Origin: Arenibacter aquaticus
Lineage (GTDB): Bacteria; Bacteroidota; Bacteroidia; Flavobacteriales; Flavobacteriaceae
Length of the DNA stretch: 64,000 nt
Direction: 5' to 3'
Assembly (NCBI RefSeq): GCF_003957295.1
Contig: NZ_RQPJ01000021.1
Location: forward strand, 356,210-420,209
Shown: one piece after another, positions 17,475-25,532 of the stretch
How positions within the stretch are numbered: position 1 is the first letter of the stretch
Layout: every line of letters begins with the position of its first letter
Notes under the pieces: model-generated
Database searches by the model: none
Seen by the model: only the letters and a program-made list of their open reading frames with translations
Told to the model about the DNA's origin: nothing
Position numbers and translations under genes: made by a program

Positions 17475-18023
17475 ATGGAAAGATTTCAAGTCCCCACTAA
17501 AGAGGAAGTATCTGCCAACAATCAAGCAATTTTCAGTAATCTGGAAAAGGCGATAGGCTTTGTGCCTAATTTATACGCCTATTATGCCAAGAATGAAACG
17601 GCATTGGGCGATTATCTAACCCTGCAGAATCGTAAATCAACCTTAAAAGCAAAGGAGAAAGAGGTTATTAATTTAGTAGTAAGTCAGTTTAACGGTTGTA
17701 ATTACTGTTTGTCCGCACATACCCAGATTGGTAAAATGAACGGTTTTACCGAGGATCAAATATTGGAAATCCGGAATGCTACGGCCAGTTTTGATGGTAA
17801 GCTAGATGCCTTGGCAAAATTTGTTCGGGCTACAGTTGAAAATAACGGTAGGGCTTCAGACACGGTTAAAGAACAGTTTTTTGCAGCAGGATATACCGAA
17901 GCCAATTTGATTGATGTAGTTATTGTTATTGGAGATAAGACCATAAGTAACCTAATTCACAATTTAGCCGATTTTGAAATCGACTTTCCTTTGGCCCAAC
18001 CCTTACAGGCAACAAGCGTTTAA
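17475..18023 (+). CDS. Carboxymuconolactone decarboxylase / AhpD-like peroxidase-family protein
   Basis: I start at the ATG at 17475 (182 residues; MERFQVPTKEEVSANN); the frame extends upstream to 17415 without family features. A redox CxxC pair with a downstream His, N-G-C-N-Y-C-L-S-A-H-T, is the AhpD core active site. AhpD-like proteins act as disulfide reductases in peroxide detoxification. The next gene, an OsmC homologue 14 bp away, is another thiol peroxidase type, so the pair looks like an organic-hydroperoxide defence unit. Confidence 0.87.
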   Translation: MERFQVPTKEEVSANNQAIFSNLEKAIGFVPNLYAYYAKNETALGDYLTLQNRKSTLKAKEKEVINLVVSQFNGCNYCLSAHTQIGKMNGFTEDQILEIRNATASFDGKLDALAKFVRATVENNGRASDTVKEQFFAAGYTEANLIDVVIVIGDKTISNLIHNLADFEIDFPLAQPLQATSV

Positions 18024-18037
18024 AGAAATTATAGTAA

Positions 18038-18511
18038 ATGAATGCCCCTCTTATAAAAAAGTTGGAAGGGGCGGTAAAAAGCAAAACTATGAGCACAAAA
18101 ATAAATATTAAGAATTTACCTATAGGCTATCAATCTGTAATCAGTAATGGAAAACATGCTATTCTGGGCGATGAACCCATACCGTCTAAGGGAACGGATT
18201 TAGGGTTTTCCCCGGTAGAGCTGTTATTGGCCGGTATCTCTATGTGTAAGGTAGCCACCATCAGAAATGTGGCTAGAAGAAAAGGCTGGGAGATAGGTGA
18301 AGTGGATGCCCAATTGGAGCAGTTGGCCCAAAGGCAGCAAGATGGCAATTTTAAGACAGTTGTAACCTCCCGTATCCATATTGAAGGGGATCTTACGGAT
18401 GAGCAGCGTAATATATTGATTAAAGAGGCCGACAATTGTTATGTAACCAGATTGGTACGTGGCGATTGGGAATTCCGAGAATCCGAAGAACTGAGTGCTG
18501 TACTAGCCTAG
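18038..18511 (+). CDS. OsmC/Ohr family protein
   Basis: A 157-residue OsmC-fold protein (an internal ATG at 18089 would give 140 residues). The paired cysteines of the family are visible in I-S-M-C-K-V-A-T and A-D-N-C-Y-V-T-R, consistent with thiol-dependent reduction of organic hydroperoxides. It follows the AhpD-like gene by 14 bp and ends in a terminator shared with the convergent HtrA gene. Confidence 0.85.
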   Translation: MNAPLIKKLEGAVKSKTMSTKINIKNLPIGYQSVISNGKHAILGDEPIPSKGTDLGFSPVELLLAGISMCKVATIRNVARRKGWEIGEVDAQLEQLAQRQQDGNFKTVVTSRIHIEGDLTDEQRNILIKEADNCYVTRLVRGDWEFRESEELSAVLA

Positions 18512-18592
18512 TAGATGGTCATAGTGCCACTGATTTTTATCGCTATTGGCGTTTAGTAGGCCTATTTTAAATCTTAGGCGTTTAATTTGAAC

Positions 18593-18623
18593 AAAAAAAG
18601 AGACCAATAAGGTCTCTTTTTTT
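18593..18623. terminator. Bidirectional terminator between osmC-like and htrA-like genes
   Basis: AAAAAAAGAGACC and GGTCTCTTTTTTT flank a 5-nt loop, giving a U-run on both strands between two convergent genes. Confidence 0.9.
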
Positions 18624-18663
18624 GTTGGTATTTTTATAAAGAATGCGATCTAGATACCCAATT

Positions 18664-20226
18664 TTAGGAATCCAATCCAAAGGCATAATAATGCTTTCCG
18701 GGAAGTTCTTCGTAGATGCCCTCTATCATCACACCGCCTTTTTGATTGTTCAAGGATTCCATAACATCATTTATATCCTTTATTTTCCTACCATTGATGT
18801 GGGTAATGATAAACCCTTCCTGCATTTGTGTTTGTAGTCTAAGCTTGCCAGCATAAAGTTGGGTTACCTTAACGCCACCGTCAATATTTAATTTCTCGGC
18901 TAGTTCTTTATCAATATTTTCCAATTCGGCACCCAATTGGTTGAGTATTTTTTGATGTTCTTTTTTCTTCAATTTTGTGCTTCCTTGTCGGCTTTTTAGT
19001 ACTACGTTAATTTCTTTCTCTTTTCCCTTACGGCTTATCTTTAACTTTACTTTGTCTCCGGGTCTTTTTTCGGCTATCATGCCTTGTAACATAGGGGAAT
19101 TTAAAACCTTTTTGCCATCTACGCTTAAAATAATATCTCCTTCCTCTAGGTCTGCTTCATCGGCAGCACTATTTTGGGCAACCTTTTCCACGTATACTCC
19201 TTGCTGAAGGGCAATGTCTTTTTCTTTGGCCAAATGTCCATCCATTGTACGAATAGTTACCCCAAGCATACCCCTTTGTACGGCCCCGTACTTTAGTAGG
19301 TCTTCTACTACTTTACTGGCAATATTGCTGGGCACGGCAAAACCATATCCACTGTATGATCCCGTTCTACTGGCTATTGCGGTATTGATACCAATAAGAT
19401 CACCGTTTAGGTTAACCAATGCCCCTCCACTGTTGCCCGGGTTAATGGCGGCATCGGTCTGTATAAAACTTTCAACGGCAAACTTATCCTTGTTTATGTT
19501 TATGTTTCTCGCTTTGGCACTCACAATACCTGCGGTTACAGTAGAATTAAGACTAAAAGGGTTGCCAACGGCCAATACCCATTCCCCTACTTTTACATCG
19601 TCTGAATTTACCATGGGCAAGGCAGTTAGATCATCTGCCTTAATTTGTAGAAGGGCCAAATCTGTTGAGGGGTCGGTTCCAACCACCGTAGCTTTATAGG
19701 TGCCATTGTTATGTAGTGTAACCTCTATTTCATCGGCATGGTCTATAACGTGATTGTTGGTAAGGATGTAACCTTTTTCATTAATTACTACTCCAGAGCC
19801 CGTGCCCATTACAGGTAAGCTTTTGGGTTTTATTTTTTGGGACTCCCCATCTTTCTTTTCGTTAGGTTGTCCATATTCGTATCTCTTGTTAAAGAAATTT
19901 CCGAACGGACTTTCCTTAAAAAAATCCTGAAAGGGATCTGGCAAGTTCCGGTATTGGTACATCTGACCAGTGTTATTGGGTATCTTTCGCTTAGAACTAA
20001 TGTGTACCACGGCATTTAGGACCTTATCGGTGGTTTTGGTAAAATCCAAAGGGGCTATTTCCCCATCCGCATTGGCAGCATATAGTACCTTAGAAGTAGC
20101 AGTAGCTGGCACATGTTTAATTTCAACGGTGTTGTTGCCAAAATTTTGGTATCCCCAAACAACACCCAGACTAATTAATAGGGATAATATGGCTGAAATA
20201 AATACTGTCTTTTTCATCTTATCCAA
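18664..20226 (-). CDS. DegP/HtrA family serine endopeptidase
   Basis: A 520-residue periplasmic protease-chaperone. An N-terminal signal anchor (about residues 5-25) precedes the trypsin-like domain with catalytic triad His159 (T-N-N-H-V-I), Asp189 (S-T-D-L-A-L) and Ser266 (N-P-G-N-S-G-G-A). Two PDZ domains follow (about residues 315-410 and 425-515). Length fits the Do family. A start at the third Met (codon 4) is also possible. It lies downstream of hsp20 on the same strand, so the two may answer the same envelope or heat stress. Confidence 0.93.
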   Translation of the reverse strand: MDKMKKTVFISAILSLLISLGVVWGYQNFGNNTVEIKHVPATATSKVLYAANADGEIAPLDFTKTTDKVLNAVVHISSKRKIPNNTGQMYQYRNLPDPFQDFFKESPFGNFFNKRYEYGQPNEKKDGESQKIKPKSLPVMGTGSGVVINEKGYILTNNHVIDHADEIEVTLHNNGTYKATVVGTDPSTDLALLQIKADDLTALPMVNSDDVKVGEWVLAVGNPFSLNSTVTAGIVSAKARNININKDKFAVESFIQTDAAINPGNSGGALVNLNGDLIGINTAIASRTGSYSGYGFAVPSNIASKVVEDLLKYGAVQRGMLGVTIRTMDGHLAKEKDIALQQGVYVEKVAQNSAADEADLEEGDIILSVDGKKVLNSPMLQGMIAEKRPGDKVKLKISRKGKEKEINVVLKSRQGSTKLKKKEHQKILNQLGAELENIDKELAEKLNIDGGVKVTQLYAGKLRLQTQMQEGFIITHINGRKIKDINDVMESLNNQKGGVMIEGIYEELPGKHYYAFGLDS

Positions 20227-20392
20227 TTTTTATTGTTACAAATTATTTTGTCGCTGTTTCATTCTAACTTATCTGACTTAAAAGTAATTGCAAACACTGG
20301 AATGTTCCCATACAATATTGCCCCTGATTGCAGTTCTTGGGTCAATTATTAAGAAATGGGCTCTCTTAAAGTAGTACCAACCCAAATGGGTA

Positions 20393-20419
20393 GGTAGGGG
20401 GCCTATAGTGCCCCCTACC
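20393..20419 (-). terminator. Strong hairpin between hsp20 and htrA-like genes
   Basis: GGTAGGGGGC pairs perfectly over 10 bp with GCCCCCTACC around a 7-nt loop. On the minus strand no long U-run follows, so it may be a Rho-dependent, processing or stabilising hairpin rather than an intrinsic terminator. Confidence 0.55.
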
Positions 20420-20443
20420 AATACCTAAAATTCTTGGGTTTAA

Positions 20444-20923
20444 TTATGAAATTTTAATGGTTTTTGCAGGTTTGCGTTTGGCCTCCTCTTTTTTAGGCAA
20501 GTGAATGCTTAAGATTCCGTCGTTATAGCTGGCTTCTATCTGATCATCATTTACCGTCTCCGGTAGGCTAAACGTTCTCTTGAACGAGGAGTATCCAAAC
20601 TCCCTGCGGGTATACTGCGCATCAGGGCTATCGTGTTCTTCCTGCAATTCGGCGGAAATAGATAAAAGCTGCTCTTCAAGGTCTATATGAAAATCGGTTT
20701 TTTTTAGACCAGGAACTGCCATTTGCACAGCGTAAGCGTCTGCTGTTTCCAAAATATTAACTTTAGGAAGTGTAATGCCCCGATTAAAATTTAAACTATT
20801 CAATAAAGGCAATTGGTCATTATTAAGGAAATTGTCTATCCAATTTGACCAATTAGGGAAGCTTGTTTGTGAATTAACGTTTGCTAAACTTCCATTTTTA
20901 GGAACATTAACTAAAGTGCTCAT
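20444..20923 (-). CDS. Hsp20/alpha-crystallin small heat-shock protein
   Basis: A 159-residue small heat-shock protein. The alpha-crystallin domain runs about residues 50-145 (V-N-I-L-E-T-A-D-A-Y-A-V ... F-S-L-P-E-T-V ... Y-N-D-G-I-L-S-I-H-L-P) and the C-terminal I-x-I anchor is present as I-K-I. It holds unfolded proteins for refolding. A second, divergent homologue is encoded at 24156-24590. Confidence 0.95.
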   Translation of the reverse strand: MSTLVNVPKNGSLANVNSQTSFPNWSNWIDNFLNNDQLPLLNSLNFNRGITLPKVNILETADAYAVQMAVPGLKKTDFHIDLEEQLLSISAELQEEHDSPDAQYTRREFGYSSFKRTFSLPETVNDDQIEASYNDGILSIHLPKKEEAKRKPAKTIKIS

Positions 20924-21060
20924 AATAATAAAAATTTTAAGTTAAACATTAAGTCAGTTGAAATACAAATTGATTTCACCCTATAAAATGCAAACAAAAT
21001 GCCAAAGTGGTTTTAGTCTCGGACGTCTGGATATTGTTCTCCGTGCTTTAGTCGAAGCAA

Positions 21061-21085
21061 TAAAAAACCGACATAATGTCGGTTA
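21061..21085 (-). terminator. Terminator of the Gfo/Idh gene
   Basis: AACCGACAT and ATGTCGGTT form a compact stem; on the minus strand it is followed by a T-run, as expected after the gene ending at 21129. Confidence 0.7.
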
Positions 21086-21128
21086 TTAAGACAATGAGTA
21101 ATGTCAATATGTCATACTTCCTAGGTGT

Positions 21129-22235
21129 TTACAGGCTTACTTTTTCACCTGTTTTAGCGGCTTTATATATGGCGTCGATAATTTTTAAATCCTTAACTCC
21201 TTCTTCCCCGTCTACAGGGACAATAGGCTGCACCTCTTCAAAAATAAGTTGGGCCATGCCGTCCATTTGTAGGGTTTGGTGGGTAATGTGTGGCTGTGTG
21301 AGTTCTCCTTTATGTGTTCTTCCTTTTATGGGGCCATATCCGGTAGAGGGACGCATTTCTACGAAACCTTTTTCGCCGTTAAGAAAAAAACGGTCCAGAT
21401 GACTCATGGCATAAGTGGACAGGCAGGAGGCCACGGCGCCACTAGGGAATCCCATCTGAAACTGTATGGTTTCATCCACGCCTTCCTTAAATTTTATAGG
21501 ATCTGTTTTGGTTTCTTGGGCCGTAACCCATATGGGTTCTTCCCCAAGCATATATCTGGCTCCATTAATGGAATATATACCAATGTCCATCATGGCTCCC
21601 CCGCCAGACAATTCTTTATTTAAGCGCCATTGGGTTGGGTCTCCGATGGTAAATCCGGAAAGGCCTTGAAAGAACTTGAGTTTTCCAAATTCGCCTGCCT
21701 TTCTCATTTTAATCACCTCTACCGTTTTGGGCTCATAGTGCATTCTATAGCCTACCAACAATTTTACATTGGCGGCCTTACAGGTATCTACCATTTCCTG
21801 GCCTTCTTTGGCGTTGATACCCATGGGCTTCTCACAGATAACATGTTTACCGGCTTTGGCAACCCTTATGGTCTGCTCCTTATGAAGGGCATTTGGGGTA
21901 ATCACATAGACGGCATCTATATCCGGGTTGTCTTTAATGTTGTCAAAATTGTCGTAGTTGTAGCAATTCTTTTCTGGAATATCATATTTGGCACGCCATT
22001 TTACCACTTTGGAAGGAGTACCGCTAATGAGGCCCACCAGTTTGGCCCTTTTGCACGATTCCATTGCTTTGGCTACTCGTGTACCATAACTTCCCAGTCC
22101 CATAATGGCAACCCTTAAAATAGGCCCCTCATAAGGGGCTGTGGAGGCCGCAAACAGTTTTGTTGGACTGTATAATATTGGTATACTGATGGTTGAAATG
22201 GTCAATTTCTCCAAAAAATTTCTTCTAGAACCCAT
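21129..22235 (-). CDS. Gfo/Idh/MocA family oxidoreductase, exported
   Basis: A 368-residue NAD(P)-dependent sugar dehydrogenase relative. A Tat-like signal with twin arginine (M-G-S-R-R-N-F-L) and a hydrophobic segment precede the Rossmann fold (V-A-I-M-G-L-G-S-Y-G-T-R-V-A), followed by the conserved E-K-P-M motif (C-E-K-P-M-G-I-N). The C-terminal domain holds G-G-G-A-M-M-D-I-G. Such proteins oxidise or reduce sugars; Tat export means it would carry bound cofactor to the periplasm. Substrate unknown; no carbohydrate-uptake genes are adjacent. Confidence 0.9.
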   Translation of the reverse strand: MGSRRNFLEKLTISTISIPILYSPTKLFAASTAPYEGPILRVAIMGLGSYGTRVAKAMESCKRAKLVGLISGTPSKVVKWRAKYDIPEKNCYNYDNFDNIKDNPDIDAVYVITPNALHKEQTIRVAKAGKHVICEKPMGINAKEGQEMVDTCKAANVKLLVGYRMHYEPKTVEVIKMRKAGEFGKLKFFQGLSGFTIGDPTQWRLNKELSGGGAMMDIGIYSINGARYMLGEEPIWVTAQETKTDPIKFKEGVDETIQFQMGFPSGAVASCLSTYAMSHLDRFFLNGEKGFVEMRPSTGYGPIKGRTHKGELTQPHITHQTLQMDGMAQLIFEEVQPIVPVDGEEGVKDLKIIDAIYKAAKTGEKVSL

Positions 22236-22398
22236 AATACTCGTATTTGTTTGTTCTAAAATAATAAAATGAAGTTATAATTGGGCAGTCGAGGTTTCTT
22301 TTGTTCTTAATATTTGGTGGACAGTTTGGAGCCGCAGTCTGTCACGCTTAATTAAGGAGTGTTTTGTATAACTAAAATGTATATCCTTTTAAAACAAT

Positions 22399-22406
22399 TA
22401 TCTTTG
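22399..22406 (+). promoter_or_regulatory. Candidate -7 promoter element of the MFS gene
   Basis: TATCTTTG matches TAnnTTTG exactly, 19 bp before the ATG at 22425. This argues for that start over the more upstream GTG (22359) or ATG (22377). Confidence 0.45.
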
Positions 22407-22424
22407 CGCATTTTATCACCAAGC

Positions 22425-23726
22425 ATGCGAGATCTCACTAAAATATCATTGGTAAAACCTCAAAAATTTCCTTTTTTTTATGGCTATGTGGTACTTTTTA
22501 TTGGCAGTATTGGTGTTTTGGCCAGTATCCCGGGACAAACTGTTGGTGTGTCTGTATTTACAGACCCTGTCAAGGATGCTTTAGGGCTAAGTAGAAATGA
22601 GTTCAGTAATGCCTATATGCTGGGCACTTTGATAAGTTCTGCCCTGGTAGCCCGCGCTGGCATTTGGTTTGATGCCTATGGGGCTAGAATTGTTGCATTT
22701 TTTGCCTCCTTGCTGTTAGGGGTGTCCCTATGGTTGTGCTCCGTATCGGTAGAAATAAGTGAGGGCTTAAAGGCTTTTTTTGGTTTTAAGTCCTGGTTGC
22801 TTCCCTTTCTATTGATGACCTTCCTGTTTTTTTTGATAAGATTCAGTGGTCAGGGAGTATTGACCATGGCTTCCAGGAATATGATCATGATGTGGTTCAA
22901 AAAAAATAGGGGGAAAATAAACTCTATTAGCAGTATTACCGTATCCTTGGGTTTTTCCAGTTCCCCTATATTGATCAACAGTCTAATAGATGATCATGGC
23001 TGGGAGGTTAGCTGGCAGATTATGGCAATCTGTCTTTTTATTTTTTGCTTCTGTATTTTACAATTGTATAGGAACAGGCCGGAAGATTTTAATCTGCTAC
23101 CGGATGGATACGCAATGGATGAAGAGCAGCAAAAAAAGGAGGAAAATGAGGTTAACTTTACCCTAAAAAAGGCAAAAGAAACCCGTGCCTTTTGGATGTT
23201 TGGACTGGTTTTGGCTTTTAATAGTTTTTATGTTACCGGATTTACCTTTCATGTGGTGTCTATTTTTGGGAGCCAGGATTATTCCAAAGCAGAGGCTATT
23301 GCCATTTTCTTGCCTATGTCTGTCACGGCAATTTTTGTGTCTACCTTTTGTAATATACTCAGTGACTACATTCAGCATAAAATCTATTTGTTTGTAATGT
23401 TGGGCAGTGGGGTGTTGGCCTCATTGGGACTATTGTTGCTTTCATCTCCTATAGGGGTTTATTTGTTGGTGGGTGGATTGGGTACTATGGGTGGTTTGTT
23501 CGCGGTGATCAATGCGGTTACATGGCCCCGGTTTTACGGTAGAAAATATTTGGGCTCCATTACAGGGAAGGTAATGAGTTTTCTGGTCATTGCCAGTGCT
23601 GTTGCACCAAGTCTCTTCAGTTATTGCTATACCACCTTGGGATCTTACCGCTATATTGGTTATGTTGCTTTGGCGTTTTTGTTGTTTCTTGTTATTGGCT
23701 CTTTAAAGGTGAAAAACCCCCAGTAG
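22425..23726 (+). CDS. MFS transporter
   Basis: A roughly 434-residue major-facilitator protein (longer frames begin at 22359 or 22377; I choose 22425 because a promoter -7 element lies between). About 12 hydrophobic segments are visible, starting F-F-Y-G-Y-V-V-L-F-I-G-S-I-G, and a charged loop in the middle (E-E-Q-Q-K-K-E-E-N-E). The motif in TM1 region and the long cytoplasmic loop fit oxalate/formate-antiporter-type or monocarboxylate-type MFS members, but substrate cannot be assigned. It is divergent from the Gfo/Idh gene. Confidence 0.85.
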   Translation: MRDLTKISLVKPQKFPFFYGYVVLFIGSIGVLASIPGQTVGVSVFTDPVKDALGLSRNEFSNAYMLGTLISSALVARAGIWFDAYGARIVAFFASLLLGVSLWLCSVSVEISEGLKAFFGFKSWLLPFLLMTFLFFLIRFSGQGVLTMASRNMIMMWFKKNRGKINSISSITVSLGFSSSPILINSLIDDHGWEVSWQIMAICLFIFCFCILQLYRNRPEDFNLLPDGYAMDEEQQKKEENEVNFTLKKAKETRAFWMFGLVLAFNSFYVTGFTFHVVSIFGSQDYSKAEAIAIFLPMSVTAIFVSTFCNILSDYIQHKIYLFVMLGSGVLASLGLLLLSSPIGVYLLVGGLGTMGGLFAVINAVTWPRFYGRKYLGSITGKVMSFLVIASAVAPSLFSYCYTTLGSYRYIGYVALAFLLFLVIGSLKVKNPQ

Positions 23727-24155
23727 ACTTTAAGATTACCCTAAGGAAAGTATTGGCCAGAGCTATGTTTTCTGTCAAAATTTTATGAGCCGTGAAGTGT
23801 AACTTTGACTGTTTGTCATTATTTGTTTTGTGACTATGATGGAATTCATAATTTTTCTTTAAATTAATTTTGAAAACCCACTTTTTGTAAATTTTGGCAT
23901 TTTTTTTGTCGGTTTGTATTTGGGTATTTTAATCCATAAATCTTTGTGATTACGGCCACCTTTATGCTTTAACTTTGTCAAATGTGTTTTATGGCACAAA
24001 TTAATAAAGGGGCGTAATTCTCCAATTTGGGTTGGAGAACTTTATGATAGTAGCGGTACTACGCACTACGGTAGAAATTTACGGACCTTAAACGATGGGT
24101 CTATTTTGAAGTTTTTTTTGTGTACTAATTGTTTAACCTATAAAATTAATGCACT
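23727..24155. other. Intergenic region with hsp20 promoter and hairpin
   Basis: No gene is supported. A promoter TTG (23944-23946), 23-bp spacer and TAACTTTG (23970-23977) precedes the Hsp20 gene, giving a leader of about 170 nt. A hairpin TTCTCCAA/TTGGAGAA (24018-24039) in that leader could affect translation or mRNA stability, but no thermometer consensus is visible. Confidence 0.45.
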
Positions 24156-24590
24156 ATGAAAATTTTTGGAAAAGCTTTGGATAAGACAATTAAAATTCCG
24201 CCATTCCTGGACAATTTTGTGGATAGGATATTGCCTAAACGGAAGAAAGAGAACGAGGAGTTGGTAACCATTCCCTCTACCAATATCAGCGATGGAGAAG
24301 TTGCTTTTGAACTTTCTGTGGCATTGCCTGGTTTGGAAAAAAAGGATGTGCAAATAGAAGTTGTAGATGATTACCTAACGATCAATGCTGTGGTGGAACA
24401 GTCCAACGAAGAAAGAAATAAGCAATGGCTGCGTCAGGAATTTGTGCATCATTCCTTTTATAGGGCCTTTGGTTTGCCACATAACGCTGATCCGGAAAAA
24501 GTTGAAGCGAGGATGAAGAATGGATTGTTGCATTTAAAAATTGGTAAGAAGAATATTGCTCCTAGCCAAAGGGTAATAAACATTAATTAA
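24156..24590 (+). CDS. Hsp20/alpha-crystallin small heat-shock protein
   Basis: A 144-residue small heat-shock protein, distinct from the one at 20444. The alpha-crystallin domain occupies about residues 40-135 (V-A-F-E-L-S-V-A-L-P-G-L-E-K-K-D-V ... F-G-L-P-H-N-A-D ... M-K-N-G-L-L-H-L-K-I). The C-terminus ends I-N-I-N, an I-x-I-like anchor. A chaperone role like other small Hsps is expected. Confidence 0.93.
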   Translation: MKIFGKALDKTIKIPPFLDNFVDRILPKRKKENEELVTIPSTNISDGEVAFELSVALPGLEKKDVQIEVVDDYLTINAVVEQSNEERNKQWLRQEFVHHSFYRAFGLPHNADPEKVEARMKNGLLHLKIGKKNIAPSQRVININ

Positions 24591-24719
24591 GATGATTTTG
24601 TAGTTGCCATCTACCAATTCTGTCAAAAAATGACTACCTACTAAATTGGTGCAGGGTATAAAATGAATGTATGCAGGGTTAAGTCTTTAGAATTAGTGAG
24701 CGGAAACAACTAGGGGAAA

Positions 24720-25502
24720 ATGAAATTACAGGACCTACAGAAAAAAAATATTGGCTTGGTGTTATCAGGGGGTGGGGTAAAAGCCATGGCTCATATTGGT
24801 GCCATAAAGGCCTTGCACGAGTATGAGATCTATGCAGATGCGGTCTCTGGTGTGGGTACAGGCGCTGTCATAGGAGCGTTTTATGCAAAGGGGATGAGTT
24901 TTGCTCAAATGCTGGATTTTTTTAAGGAGACACCGCTATTTAGGTACAGTTTCTTTTCTACCAACAAGCCTGGACTGTTTGATACGGAGAAATACCTATA
25001 TTTTATGTCCAATTATTTTGGGAAAGACACTTTTGAAGCAATGGAGAGGAGACTGTTTGTTACTGTTACCGATCTTCAAAAAGGAATTCCAAAAACTATT
25101 AATTCTGGTAAGCTGCTTTTGCCCTTATTGGCTTCCGCGGCATTACCGCCAGTGTTTAGTCCCGTGACAATAGATGGTATGCTTTACGCAGATGGAGGAA
25201 TTATGAATAATTTCCCTATTGAGGTTTTGTCCGATGAATTGGACGTTGTAATAGGAAGTTACACCTCTGGAATGAAGGAAATTGGCAAGGGTAAATTAGA
25301 TGATCCCATCAGCTTGGCCAAGCGTACCAAGCGATTAATGTTGCATGCCAATTGTAGGGAAAAACTCTGTGCTGTGGATATTTTGTTTAGGCCCAAAGAT
25401 CTGGAATATATTAAGTTTTCGGATGATTTGGCTGTAGAAAAGGCTTTTATGATAGGGTATGAGCATGCTTCAAGGTATTTGAAGGAATACGTACGGGCTT
25501 AA
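24720..25502 (+). CDS. Patatin-like protein lacking the catalytic serine
   Basis: A 260-residue patatin-fold protein. The oxyanion glycines S-G-G-G-V-K and the D-G-G (Asp158) motif Y-A-D-G-G-I-M-N-N are present, and the fold is normal in length. At the nucleophile elbow, where active enzymes have G-x-S-x-G, the sequence reads G44-V-G46-T-G48, so Gly replaces the catalytic Ser. The codon is GGT with no nearby alternative. The protein is therefore probably a non-hydrolytic pseudoenzyme, perhaps lipid-binding or regulatory. Whether the whole flavobacterial branch shares this is unknown to me. Confidence 0.85.
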   Translation: MKLQDLQKKNIGLVLSGGGVKAMAHIGAIKALHEYEIYADAVSGVGTGAVIGAFYAKGMSFAQMLDFFKETPLFRYSFFSTNKPGLFDTEKYLYFMSNYFGKDTFEAMERRLFVTVTDLQKGIPKTINSGKLLLPLLASAALPPVFSPVTIDGMLYADGGIMNNFPIEVLSDELDVVIGSYTSGMKEIGKGKLDDPISLAKRTKRLMLHANCREKLCAVDILFRPKDLEYIKFSDDLAVEKAFMIGYEHASRYLKEYVRA

Positions 25503-25532
25503 TCTTGCTCAAAGCTTGGTACCAGATAAATT

